From an uncultured Aquimarina sp. (GTDB lineage: Bacteria > Bacteroidota > Bacteroidia > Flavobacteriales > Flavobacteriaceae), in contig CANMLS010000008.1 of the NCBI GenBank assembly GCA_947498785.1, positions 1-64,000 on the forward strand: a stretch of DNA of 64,000 nucleotides. The letters are read 5' to 3'. The position numbers and the translations under genes are program-made. Shown here piece after piece: positions 32,886 through 41,821 of this stretch. Within the stretch, counting starts at the first letter, position 1. Each line of letters begins with the position of its first letter. The notes beneath the pieces are model-generated. The model was not told where the DNA came from and ran no database searches. It worked only from the letters and a program-made list of their open reading frames with translations.

Positions 32886-35800
32886 TCATTCTTTAATAAT
32901 CTTTTTGGTTAGAGTAAGAGTTCCATTTACATTTGAAGCTCGCACTATATAAAATCCTTTAGGATAACCACTCATATCTATAGATACTTTAGACTGTCCA
33001 TTGTTAAATTTAACCGCTTGATTATATATCGTTTTACCGGTTACATCTGTAATCATAATATCTACATTTCCTTTGATAAACGTACTGAATTCTATAGATA
33101 ATTGATCCAGAACAGGATTAGGAGACACAGATACTTCTGCTTCTTCTATACCAAATTCTTCGTTAAACATCTCACTCTCCATAGCTGTTGGGTTATCGGC
33201 ATAAGCATCTGTATTTTTACCAATAATACGTTCTCCGTTTTCAAGACATACTATTGCATCTAGATCATATCCATCTGCAAACCAAGGAAAAATAGCTCGA
33301 TTACTAGTGTCTACAACTTTAATAAATTTGGCAGATGGTAAATTACCTGTAGCAAGATCAAATTCTCCATCCTGACAAGTAGTTCCTAAAGAAACAAAGT
33401 TAACACCATCTTGCGAAGCAAAGACTTCTGCAGACTCTGGATAGTAGTTACAAGAAATATTATCAAAGAGCCCCGTAGATTCAAATACAGCAAATTCATT
33501 GGTGTCTTTGTTATCAAAAATTTCATTGTTTAATTCTATAGTGATAGATCCACCAAATCCTAAGCTTACAAAATTAATAAGCCTTCGCTCTCTTGGATTT
33601 CCTAAAGCACGTTTGGGTCTACTTCTAAAATAAGAGATTCTTCTTCCATCTTTTCTTGATCCTTGATCAAACGCTACAACCGATCCGCCAACACATTCAT
33701 TGTCTACAAATTCTGGCTCTAGTAAGAATCGTGCAGAAACAGGTAAATGGTCTGAAGTAGTAAACGCATAATCATTATCATATACATCATAATGAACAGT
33801 TACAGAGTTTTCTATATAAGCATCATCAAGCTCATTGGTTATAGCAATATGATCAATCATATTATCTCTTGAAATAAAAGAACGGAACCCAGCTTCGCTT
33901 AATGCAGAAGAGACAATGGTATAATTAGTAGTATCATCTACATATTCCTGAAAACTAGAAATAGTGGATGAAATATCTGCTACGGTTTCATCTACGTCGT
34001 CATTATAATCCCCTAGAAGAATAACTTTATTATTAGCAAAATTGGCATCCAATGAATCTTTTAACACTTCGACATCATACTTACGCATATCATATCTATT
34101 TTGCGGATCTCTACTATTATTTGCTCTGGCGTGTAATGCTATTAAATCGATACGCTCTGTTGCTCCATTAATAGTAACATCTGCTGTCATTAAGAACGGC
34201 AATCTTCCGCTTGCATAAAAACGCGATGTTTCATCTGGATAATTGACCAAAGCAGAGTCATCTCCACCATTATATAATGGATGAATAGAAGTAAACATTG
34301 CTCTGGTTTTTACTACAGAAACAGTTTCTGTATTATAAATAAATCCAACTTTTTGTGATACTCTACCAGAGCCAGGGCCAGAAACGGCATCAGACAGGAT
34401 ATAATCATAACCAGGTAGTTGTGCTACCAATTCACCAAATAAAGCATCATCTGCAATCTCTTCTACTGCGTATACATCAGCATTTAATTTTCTTAACACT
34501 GTAGCAGTACTATCTCTTTGGATGGCGTCAGACATTGGATTTTGACCTACTGGTGAGTTATTTTCATCACCGAACCACTCTATATTCCAAGTTACAACAT
34601 CAAAAGTGTCTTCTTTTGGGAAACCTACTGTATCTCCTGGTGGAATAAATTCTAATGCACAAGGAATGTCAGATTCTTGTCTTGGTAACAATTGGAAGAA
34701 TTCTCTAAAACGTCCTACTACTCCTGTGATTTCTGAACAAGTAGCAGGCTGTGCTTTTCCTACAACCGAAGCGACATCATTATCGATACGTAATTCTCCG
34801 TTTCCACTAGCATCGGTAAGCGTGAAGTTAGAGTTTCCAAATAAAAGATCACCTGGATTTGGAAAGGTTGTGTTAAGAATACGAACAAGTTCACCTGGAT
34901 GATCTGCAAGTTCTGTAAGCGTAATATCTAAAGGGGTAATAGGATTCTGCGGAAGACCATTATTTACTACTTCTGCTACAGAACCAATCTGAATCTGATC
35001 ATTAAAAACAGCTCTGACCCCTGTCACTGTAACAGAATCTCCAACCTTTATGGTTGCATCAGCTTGTACCAGATCTCCAAAAACGGCAATACCACCTGTA
35101 GTATCTTGTATAAATGCAGGACCATTAAAACTATCGGTAACTGTTAATACTCCTGCAATAGTTACAGGAGTGCCTTCTGCCAGTGCTCTGGCTTCAGCAA
35201 TAGTTACAGGCTCACCTGGTGTTACAATGATACCATCATTATCAGTACCAGGAGTAGGAGCTTTTGCTACATAAGAATCTGTATTACGAGCACCTCCTTG
35301 TCCGTTAGGCACTCGCTGTAATGATTCACCGTCTTTACTTCCATTTGCGTTCTCATTTACTTGTGGTTGATCTGCATTTAGTAATACTAACAACTCTGCA
35401 TCATCAGTATCATCAGTATCATATACAATGGCATCGATGATATTTTCAGTGGTAACTGCTGTTCCGTTAGGAAAGCTGGTAGCATCACCAAAATATAGGA
35501 CTACAGCATCAGCACCGTTTTGGAAAGAATTTCCTGGTACTACTAGTCCAACATTAGTAACATCTGCATTCCCAATTACAAAATATCCTTCGGGATTCGT
35601 AGAGAATCCATCCAGATCGATAGCATTATAACTTGTATTGTTACTTCCATTATAATTTACCAATACATACCCATCTAGAGAAGTATTTCCTGTTCCACCA
35701 TCATATAACTCTACAAACTCTAATGCATCCGACCCTTGAGTATCTGCATCTAATTCGTTAATAATAAGATTAACAATTTCTGTCGCATTGGTATTAGCTG

Positions 35801-37493
35801 CTCCAGGAGTAGGAATAGCTTGTGTATACGATGAGGTATTTCTTAATCCTCCTGATCCATTAGGAAAACGTTGTAAAGATTGAAAATTTTTATCACCTTT
35901 TTCATCTTCATTTACCTGAGGCTCTCCAGCATTTAATAATACTAATAACTCTGTGTCATCAGTATCATTAGTGTCATATACAATAGCATCAATCAAATTT
36001 TCTGTAGCAACAGCACTTCCGTTAGGAAAATTAGTAGCTTCTGTCTTATATAGTGCTACAGCATCAGCTCCATTTTGTAATCCATTACCAGGAAATGTAA
36101 TATTTACATTGGTAACATCAGCATTTCCGATAACAAAATATCCATTAGCATTGGTTGTAAAACCAGTTAGGTCATACGTCGCATAGCTTTGATTGTTAGA
36201 ACCATTAAAGAATACTAATATATGCCCATCCAAAGAAGTATTCCCTACTCCACCATCAAATAATTCTACAAATTCTAGGACATCAGATCCATCTGTATCT
36301 GCATCAATTTCGTTGATTACTAGTATGGTTGGATCAACACTGTCAATAACAACATTTTCGCGATTAGGTGTATTAACCGCTTCTCCTGGTTCTGCAATAA
36401 CCGTGGGAAAGCTCGGTAATCCACTTCCATCAAAATCATTTCTTGTCCATTCAGTTACAACATCGGTATCCTGACCATTAGGAAATCTTGAAGCTCCGCC
36501 AACAGTAAATGAGATTCCATCAAAAGATTGTAATAAGGTAACGGTAGCATAATTAAGATCTGATGCCCCACCGTCATTAACTCCAATATCGTCTATACGT
36601 TCACTCCAAGGTGTAACATCCAGAAGACCATCATCATTGGTATCAAGATCTTGCCCCAGACTTCCTGTGAAGTTCTTTACCAGAAATAGAGCTACAGTAC
36701 CATTTTCATAGGTATTACCAGCAAAGGGAGTAGTAAAATATCCATTAACATCGGTAGTTCCCAGTTGTATTACCTCATCTATAGTTCCAGAGGCATTACT
36801 ATCTCCTTCAATTTCTAGTATCCAATATTCGCTTAGATCTGTCTCTGGTCCAGCCAATATTTCTACAAACTCGTCGGTGTCTGATCCTGTATGATTAAAT
36901 AGAAACTCGTTAATTATAGGAGCGATAACAGCTGTTCCAAAAGTTTGATTTGTATTTACTGCTCCATAGGTGTTTGCAGATGTAGTTTCCCAAGTAAACT
37001 CTGATGCTAAGGTGCCAGCTCCAGATAATTGTAAAGAAGCACCTATACTTGTACTACTAGATTCTGATACTCCAATATCTGTACTTGTCATCCCAGATGC
37101 AGGACCATCTACTGCGGTTATAACACCTTCATAACTTAGAAACTGAATTACAGTATTATTATTATCTACCAAAGCGATCCCATCGGGAGCACCATTTTGC
37201 AACCCATTGGTCGGAAACATTTCAACTAAGGTTCCAAAACCATTTTGTTGGTCAGAAAGCACTCCAGAAATTGATATAGTATTGTATACGCTACTATTTG
37301 ATCCGTTATACAAAACAATGCTCCAACCAGAAAGGTCTGTTCCTGCAATCCCTGCAATTTCGATTGCTTCTTCTACGTCTGTACTTGCATTATCATAGTG
37401 AATTTCATTGATAAATACAGATTGTGTAAATCCATTCTGAATTCCTAGAAAACAGGAGATAACAAATGGAATTAAAAGTAATTTTAATTTCAT
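32886..37493 (-). CDS. Giant T9SS-secreted nuclease with lamin-tail repeats
   Basis: A 1535-residue secreted protein. Signal peptide (MKLKLLLIPFVISCFLGIQ) is followed by four lamin-tail-like units (V-F-I-N-E-I-H, P-I-I-N-E-F, L-V-I-N-E-I-D, L-I-I-N-E-L-D). Units 3 and 4 are tandem copies 185 residues apart. An OB-fold-like segment (E-G-T-P-V-T-I-A-G-V-L-T) precedes an EEP domain (D-V-V-T-W-N-I-E-W, L-L-G-D-Y-N-D-D, S-D-H-L-P-V), then a beta-rich domain and a type A T9SS sorting domain (V-S-P-N-P-V-L-D-Q-L). This is close to the ExeM/large extracellular nuclease type. The ATG at 37493 starts the signal peptide; one at 37526 is also possible. Confidence 0.9.
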   Translation of the reverse strand: MKLKLLLIPFVISCFLGIQNGFTQSVFINEIHYDNASTDVEEAIEIAGIAGTDLSGWSIVLYNGSNSSVYNTISISGVLSDQQNGFGTLVEMFPTNGLQNGAPDGIALVDNNNTVIQFLSYEGVITAVDGPASGMTSTDIGVSESSSTSIGASLQLSGAGTLASEFTWETTSANTYGAVNTNQTFGTAVIAPIINEFLFNHTGSDTDEFVEILAGPETDLSEYWILEIEGDSNASGTIDEVIQLGTTDVNGYFTTPFAGNTYENGTVALFLVKNFTGSLGQDLDTNDDGLLDVTPWSERIDDIGVNDGGASDLNYATVTLLQSFDGISFTVGGASRFPNGQDTDVVTEWTRNDFDGSGLPSFPTVIAEPGEAVNTPNRENVVIDSVDPTILVINEIDADTDGSDVLEFVELFDGGVGNTSLDGHILVFFNGSNNQSYATYDLTGFTTNANGYFVIGNADVTNVNITFPGNGLQNGADAVALYKTEATNFPNGSAVATENLIDAIVYDTNDTDDTELLVLLNAGEPQVNEDEKGDKNFQSLQRFPNGSGGLRNTSSYTQAIPTPGAANTNATEIVNLIINELDADTQGSDALEFVELYDGGTGNTSLDGYVLVNYNGSNNTSYNAIDLDGFSTNPEGYFVIGNADVTNVGLVVPGNSFQNGADAVVLYFGDATSFPNGTAVTTENIIDAIVYDTDDTDDAELLVLLNADQPQVNENANGSKDGESLQRVPNGQGGARNTDSYVAKAPTPGTDNDGIIVTPGEPVTIAEARALAEGTPVTIAGVLTVTDSFNGPAFIQDTTGGIAVFGDLVQADATIKVGDSVTVTGVRAVFNDQIQIGSVAEVVNNGLPQNPITPLDITLTELADHPGELVRILNTTFPNPGDLLFGNSNFTLTDASGNGELRIDNDVASVVGKAQPATCSEITGVVGRFREFFQLLPRQESDIPCALEFIPPGDTVGFPKEDTFDVVTWNIEWFGDENNSPVGQNPMSDAIQRDSTATVLRKLNADVYAVEEIADDALFGELVAQLPGYDYILSDAVSGPGSGRVSQKVGFIYNTETVSVVKTRAMFTSIHPLYNGGDDSALVNYPDETSRFYASGRLPFLMTADVTINGATERIDLIALHARANNSRDPQNRYDMRKYDVEVLKDSLDANFANNKVILLGDYNDDVDETVADISSTISSFQEYVDDTTNYTIVSSALSEAGFRSFISRDNMIDHIAITNELDDAYIENSVTVHYDVYDNDYAFTTSDHLPVSARFLLEPEFVDNECVGGSVVAFDQGSRKDGRRISYFRSRPKRALGNPRERRLINFVSLGFGGSITIELNNEIFDNKDTNEFAVFESTGLFDNISCNYYPESAEVFASQDGVNFVSLGTTCQDGEFDLATGNLPSAKFIKVVDTSNRAIFPWFADGYDLDAIVCLENGERIIGKNTDAYADNPTAMESEMFNEEFGIEEAEVSVSPNPVLDQLSIEFSTFIKGNVDIMITDVTGKTIYNQAVKFNNGQSKVSIDMSGYPKGFYIVRASNVNGTLTLTKKIIKE
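34961..36330 (-). repeat. Tandem 185-residue (555-bp) coding repeat
   Basis: Lamin-tail units 3 and 4 of the nuclease (from L-V-I-N-E-I-D-A-D-T to the S-Y-V-A-K-A-P-T-P-G junction) share the same order of words at protein and DNA level, for example F-V-I-G-N-A-D-V-T-N-V, Q-N-G-A-D-A-V and D-A-I-V-Y-D-T. Each unit is about 555 bp. The copies have diverged enough to be stable. Confidence 0.75.
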
Positions 37494-37687
37494 GACTAAA
37501 TTATTTGTTTGTGTGATTTTTTGCATTACGCAAGGTATGGCATTAGATCGATTTGATCATTCCCGCTATGTTAAAAAAACTTTAACAAGCATAAACTTCT
37601 TTGAAGTCTGGAGGTTCAAATAATGAGCAAAAAAAGATGCTTTAAAAGGGGTAAAACAACCCCGTTAAAATAGGATTATTTACCCTT

Positions 37688-37695
37688 TACATTTG
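37688..37695 (+). promoter_or_regulatory. Possible -7 box of the 37817 gene
   Basis: TACATTTG is an exact consensus match, 121 bp before the ATG. The gap of about 320 bases between the divergent nuclease and this lipoprotein also contains GGGG-TAAAACAA-CCCC near 37648, a possible hairpin. I see no gene in the gap. Confidence 0.4.
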
Positions 37696-37816
37696 ATGGT
37701 CAATATTTTATATTTAAACGATCAATGTTGATATGAAGTATAGATGTCGTGTTAGGGAACATACTTGGTACTAATTCATATCTGGGAAATTATATGAATT
37801 AAATACTTAAAACAAA

Positions 37817-38542
37817 ATGAAAAAGCGAGGGGGATTAAAAAAAATGGTATGGGTTGCTTTAAGTGCTTTGCTTATTGCGTCATGTGAACAACCAGATGGG
37901 GTTACAGAGTTTATAAATACAAATGAACGAGCAGGTTTTATGAGTACAACAGGAAACAGTGATAAAATTATAGATGAAGCTGGATTAGAAACGATAGACC
38001 CTGTATTACATATGAAATTTGATGGAGATTTAACAGAAGAACAAGCATCTACAAAATTTAATGAGGCTGTAGCACTTTATTTAGCTAATAATAAAAGTGA
38101 TAACAGAGATATTGAAAAAGAATGGTTATATAGAATATGGAATTATACTGGGATGAAAAAAGATAATGATACCGATGGTAAAGTGAAAGTACATGTAGGT
38201 TTTAACACCAATAAAGGAGAATACTACGATATCAATGTAATTTTGGATAACTCTGGAGATGATCGAGAAGGTGGATGGGATTATTACCTAATAAAAACCA
38301 ATTTTTCTAAAGAGGATGTAGTATGGGTCGAATTAAGAAATGCCTTTGTTCAATTACAGGGCACAGATGGATGGTACTTAAAAAGGTGTTATTTGGTAAT
38401 ATTGGATTCAGATCAGGAGCAACCAGCTATAGGAACTTCGGCGATAGTTTCAGAGTCTGAAGTTTGGTTAGATAATACTTGTAATCTTTGTTGGGATACT
38501 TTTTCTACGGGAAATATTGGTGAAGGGAGATTAAATTTTTAA
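37817..38542 (+). CDS. Lipoprotein with PLAT-like C-terminal domain
   Basis: A 241-residue lipoprotein (leader MKKRGGLKKMVWVALSALLIAS, lipobox I-A-S-C). Residues about 60-105 form helices (A-S-T-K-F-N-E-A-V-A-L-Y-L). Residues about 120-200 read V-K-V-H-V-G-F-N-T-N-K-G, Y-Y-D-I-N-V-I-L-D-N, then D-G-W-Y-L-K-R-C-Y-L-V-I-L-D, which has the strand order and the 'W-x-L-x-x-V-x-V' end of a PLAT/LH2 beta sandwich. That assignment is a resemblance only. A Cys pair (C-N-L-C) is near the C terminus. The next gene is an expansin-like protein. Confidence 0.7.
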   Translation: MKKRGGLKKMVWVALSALLIASCEQPDGVTEFINTNERAGFMSTTGNSDKIIDEAGLETIDPVLHMKFDGDLTEEQASTKFNEAVALYLANNKSDNRDIEKEWLYRIWNYTGMKKDNDTDGKVKVHVGFNTNKGEYYDINVILDNSGDDREGGWDYYLIKTNFSKEDVVWVELRNAFVQLQGTDGWYLKRCYLVILDSDQEQPAIGTSAIVSESEVWLDNTCNLCWDTFSTGNIGEGRLNF

Positions 38543-38758
38543 AGATGTATTTAGACATGTTATGGTTTAATCTCTTGAGGCTTGCCTCAAAAACTAAATG
38601 CCTTTTTGGAAGCATACCTCATATCTTGCTTCGAGGCTGTTGATTTATATGGATTGAATTTTTAAAATAAAATATAGATACAGTTTTATAGTTGTATAAG
38701 GTATAGGATATTTTATTGTAACCTATGAGGAGATGAACTCACTTTTAAAACCTTAACT

Positions 38759-39817
38759 ATGAAACTTAAATCTTTAATTCTTATAGTATATGTATTATGC
38801 TATGTAAATTGTGTTGCACAATGTAATGATAGTATAAAATCTGGAGAAGCTACTTTTTATGGAGGTGTTGCAGGGAGCGAAGGAGGAAATTGCTCATTAC
38901 CCGTAGCTGTAGATGGTTTTATGCATTGTGCATTAAACAATACAGATTATGATGGGAGTAATGCTTGTGGAGCTTGTCTCGAGGTAACAGGTTATCTTGG
39001 CAAAACTATTGTAAAGGTAGTAGATCGTTGTCCAGAATGTAAACCAGGTGATGTAGATTTAACACAACAAGCATTTTCTAAGGTTGCAAATCCAATAGAT
39101 GGGCGAGTACCTATTACCTGGAAATTCGTTCCATGCCCATTAGCCGCAAATAAGACGATAAAAGTTAATTTTAAATCAGGTTCTACAAAATACTGGACTG
39201 CAATACAATTTCGCGACCTCAAACATGCAGTATCAAAAATGGAATATCTTAAAAACAATCAATGGGTTGATGTAGAGCGAAAGCTATTTAACTTTTTTAT
39301 AGAACCTGCTGGTATCCAATCTCCAATGCAACTACGAATCACTTCGGCAGTGGGAGAAGAGCTAATATTGAATAATATTGTGATCAACACAAATGCAGAT
39401 CTTGATACCAAAATGCAATTTAGCACACCACCAAATTGTAATGAAGATCCAACACAAGAACCAATAGCTTCATTTACAGCAATACCAGATACAGTAGTTG
39501 CGCCTCTTAAGGTGTTTTTTGATGCTTCTGCTTCTTCAGGCGCAAATGATGAGTTAGCTTATACTTGGGATTTTGGAGACAGAAATACTGGAACAGGAGT
39601 AATTGTAGATCATCAATATGCAACCGAAGGGACATATACTGTAACATTAACAGTAAATGATGGAAGCACAACTGTAACAAAGACAGAAATAATTAATTTA
39701 AGTATTGATAAAGGTGTATTAGCATTGATGGGTTTACATGTAGAAACATATAATAACCCGGTTAAGGATAAATTGATTATTAGAGGAGGAGTTATATCCA
39801 AAGGCACTACTATATAG
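38759..39817 (+). CDS. Expansin-like protein with PKD domain, truncated by frameshift
   Basis: A secreted 352-residue protein. The signal peptide (MKLKSLILIVYVLCYVNCVAQ) is followed by a double-psi beta-barrel (about 25-130: G-E-A-T-F-Y-G-G, then C-G-A-C-L-E-V and V-V-D-R-C-P-E-C, and the key Asp in G-D-V-D-L-T), a CBM63-like domain (about 135-215), and a PKD domain (about 232-315: T-W-D-F-G-D...H-Q-Y-A-T-E-G-T-Y-T-V). Bacterial expansins of the EXLX1/YoaJ type loosen cellulose-peptidoglycan contacts without hydrolysis. The C-terminal sorting domain begins (N-P-V-K-D-K-L-I-I-R-G-G) but stops early; the remainder is in another frame. Confidence 0.85.
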   Translation: MKLKSLILIVYVLCYVNCVAQCNDSIKSGEATFYGGVAGSEGGNCSLPVAVDGFMHCALNNTDYDGSNACGACLEVTGYLGKTIVKVVDRCPECKPGDVDLTQQAFSKVANPIDGRVPITWKFVPCPLAANKTIKVNFKSGSTKYWTAIQFRDLKHAVSKMEYLKNNQWVDVERKLFNFFIEPAGIQSPMQLRITSAVGEELILNNIVINTNADLDTKMQFSTPPNCNEDPTQEPIASFTAIPDTVVAPLKVFFDASASSGANDELAYTWDFGDRNTGTGVIVDHQYATEGTYTVTLTVNDGSTTVTKTEIINLSIDKGVLALMGLHVETYNNPVKDKLIIRGGVISKGTTI

Positions 39818-39974
39818 TGTAATAAACCTTTCTGGAATAGTATTGAAAACGATCCAAATTCAATCTGATTCAAAAGAGATTGAATTCGATACAGTTAATC
39901 TTAAGTCTGGAGTGTATTTTGTTAAAATTAATTATGAGCAAAGAGAGAAAACACTCAGAATCATCAAGAACTAA
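39804..39974 (+). pseudogene. Frame-shifted remainder of the expansin T9SS sorting domain
   Basis: In the +1 frame, 56 codons from 39804 read A-L-L-Y-S-V-I-N-L-S-G-I-V-L-K, then V-N-L-K-S-G-V-Y-F-V-K-I and end E-K-T-L-R-I-I-K-N. These are exactly the landmarks of a type A T9SS domain (G-x-x, S-G-V-Y-F-V, K-K-I-I-K) that continue the preceding reading frame. An extra base in the AAAGG at 39801-39804 accounts for the break. It could be a true mutation, a sequencing error or a programmed event. Confidence 0.85.
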
Positions 39975-40021
39975 CCTTAAAAATATTTCATTTTCAATCA
40001 ATTCAAGATAAATTCTATATA

Positions 40022-40057
40022 AAAACACCTTGATCAATACTGATCAAGGTGTTTTCT
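40022..40057. terminator. Terminator after the expansin gene
   Basis: A perfect 15-bp stem (40022-40036 with 40041-40055, loop ATAC) begins with four A and ends with four T, serving the expansin gene and the convergent lipoprotein. Confidence 0.85.
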
Positions 40058-40092
40058 TAAAACAATTTGATTATTATAATTAAAGAGAATAT

Positions 40093-40584
40093 CTAATTAT
40101 TCACTATAACAGTCTTCCAGTATGTCGCATAATGTGTACCTGTTTTTTTGTTATACATCTGATATCCTATTCTCCACTTAGTTGTATTATAATTTCCTCG
40201 TTTTGGAAATTTTATAGTTACAGTACTATACGGGACTTTAAATGTATCGATATGACGCCATTCGACATCTGGTATGTCAGGATTATATGCTTGTAAATGA
40301 ATCTTAAACTTTCTTTTATTGCTTGCAACAGTATTCTGTTGTGCTTGTGATAAAATTACACTATATGTAGCATTTTGATAGGCATCGACGTTTGATGGTC
40401 CATATATTCCATGGGGCCACGCAATTCCTAGTATTGTTTCTACTTTTGCATTCTCTACAATTTCGACTTCGTTTTTTTCTAATGCCAATGTTTCATCGGC
40501 TTCAGAAATGTCTGATTTACTGCAGGAAAAGATTAGAAATCCTACACATAAAAAAACTAGTTTTTTTAAATTTTGTGTTTTCAT
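40093..40584 (-). CDS. Lipoprotein of unknown function (163 aa)
   Basis: A lipobox (G-F-L-I-F-S-C-S-K-S-D) follows a 20-residue leader that starts MKTQNLKKL. The mature part has an acidic spacer (S-E-A-D-E-T), then about 110 residues of beta strands (A-T-Y-S-V-I-L-S, K-R-K-F-K-I-H-L-Q-A-Y, T-V-T-I-K-F-P-K-R-G-N-Y, W-R-I-G-Y-Q-M-Y-N) resembling an immunoglobulin-like sandwich. No family assigned. The frame opens 17 codons earlier, but the ATG at 40584 starts the leader itself. Confidence 0.7.
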   Translation of the reverse strand: MKTQNLKKLVFLCVGFLIFSCSKSDISEADETLALEKNEVEIVENAKVETILGIAWPHGIYGPSNVDAYQNATYSVILSQAQQNTVASNKRKFKIHLQAYNPDIPDVEWRHIDTFKVPYSTVTIKFPKRGNYNTTKWRIGYQMYNKKTGTHYATYWKTVIVNN

Positions 40585-40633
40585 ATTTAATAAGTATTGG
40601 TTTATTCTGTAAAGATATTTTAAGACTAAAATC

Positions 40634-40676
40634 AAAAAGTCCGAATAGTTTGAATTTCAAACTATTCGGACTTTTT
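40634..40676. terminator. Terminator of the 40728 nuclease gene
   Basis: A near-perfect palindrome of two 21-base arms (40634-40654 and 40656-40676) with AAAAA and TTTTT at its ends. It lies 50 bp past the nuclease stop on the minus strand. A smaller GGGG/CCCC hairpin sits between, near 40701-40716. Confidence 0.8.
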
Positions 40677-40727
40677 TTGGGTCTTTTACCTGTTTTTAGA
40701 AGGGGTAAAATCCCCTCTTTTATAATT

Positions 40728-41699
40728 TTAATTGAGCCTTAGTTTTATGTATACAGGAAAATGATCACTATAGCCACCTTTATATTTTCGTCCAACATAG
40801 GTTCTAAAAGGGTTTCCTTTGTATCGCCCTTTATAGATTTTTAGAAAATCATCATCAAATATGGCTGCATCAGAGAAACTGTGTTTTTCTTTTTCATATT
40901 TATGGAAATTATGACTGAAGATAATTTGATCAAAAAGGTTCCATTGACTCCTATAATTGGTACTACCGCTATATCGAGTAAGAAGTCGCTCCATAGGGTT
41001 AAAAAGATCATGTTGCACCAAGTGTTTTTTTACACTTACGCTAGAGGGATCATCATTAAAATCTCCCATAACAATAATCTTTGCATTGGGATCTTTTGCA
41101 GTTATTTGATCAATAATCTCACGATTTCTTTCTGCTGCAGCAATTCGTTTGTAAGCAGTAGTTTCGGCACCATCTCTTCGGGAAGGCCAATGATTGATTA
41201 AAAGATGAATCTCTTCATTATTTAAATTTCCTGTGATCCATAAAATATCCCGAGTATAATCTCTCATTCCATTTTCATTGTCTACCAAAACCTGAACACT
41301 TTCAGAATTAGTGACTTCAAAATATTGTTTTTGATATAGTAATCCAACATCAATACCTCGTTCATCAGGAGAGTCATAATGAACGATACCATAATTTTTT
41401 TGTTTTAAATGTTTGGAATTAACCAGATCTTCGAGAACACCTTTATTTTCAACTTCGGCTACTCCAACGAGAACAGGAGCTTTTCTTGTTTTTGAAAATC
41501 CGATGTTCGAAATAGCAGTTCCAAGCTTAAATATTTTTTTTTCATATCGACTGCGATTCCAATTTTTTTCAGAATCAGGTAAGAAATCTTCATCTAGGGT
41601 ATGTGGATCATCTTTGGTATCAAATAAGTTTTCTAGATTATAAAATGCTACAGTGTAATGATTTGTTGTTTTTTTGCTGAAATAATATGTATTAGACAT
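40728..41699 (-). CDS. EEP-family nuclease/phosphatase without signal peptide
   Basis: A 323-residue paralogue of the enzyme at 26203, sharing its landmarks in order: Y-N-L-E-N-L-F-D, A-E-V-E-N-K, D-S-P-D-E-R-G-I-D-V-G-L-L-Y, I-N-H-W-P-S-R-R, M-G-D-F-N-D-D-P and Y-S-D-H-F-P-V-Y-I. It lacks a signal peptide (it begins MSNTYYFSKKTTNHY), so it is probably cytoplasmic. An attractive reading is that the pair splits nucleic-acid work between outside and inside. It is divergent from hflX. Confidence 0.87.
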   Translation of the reverse strand: MSNTYYFSKKTTNHYTVAFYNLENLFDTKDDPHTLDEDFLPDSEKNWNRSRYEKKIFKLGTAISNIGFSKTRKAPVLVGVAEVENKGVLEDLVNSKHLKQKNYGIVHYDSPDERGIDVGLLYQKQYFEVTNSESVQVLVDNENGMRDYTRDILWITGNLNNEEIHLLINHWPSRRDGAETTAYKRIAAAERNREIIDQITAKDPNAKIIVMGDFNDDPSSVSVKKHLVQHDLFNPMERLLTRYSGSTNYRSQWNLFDQIIFSHNFHKYEKEKHSFSDAAIFDDDFLKIYKGRYKGNPFRTYVGRKYKGGYSDHFPVYIKLRLN

Positions 41700-41757
41700 A
41701 GGATTTAATTTTCTAAGAAACCTTTTGGATTGTAGACTTCTGAGTATATTATTATTG

Positions 41758-41765
41758 TACTTTTG
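41758..41765 (+). promoter_or_regulatory. -7 box upstream of hflX
   Basis: TACTTTTG, an exact TAnnTTTG match, lies 56 bp before the hflX ATG. The nearest TTTG (41724-41727) is 30 bp upstream, longer than usual. Confidence 0.55.
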
Positions 41766-41821
41766 TACACTTGATTAAAAGCACAATATAATAAATTAAG
41801 ATATAGAAGATAAGGTAGCTA

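Noticed and set aside
34606..36474. Several plus-strand frames of 67 to 98 codons antisense to the large nuclease
   Set aside because: All lie opposite the coding repeats, with Pro/Ser-rich composition expected from the antisense of such a gene.
38575..38590. Terminator after the PLAT-like lipoprotein
   Set aside because: The stem TTGAGGC/GCCTCAA is followed by A and not by T on the plus strand, so it is weak.
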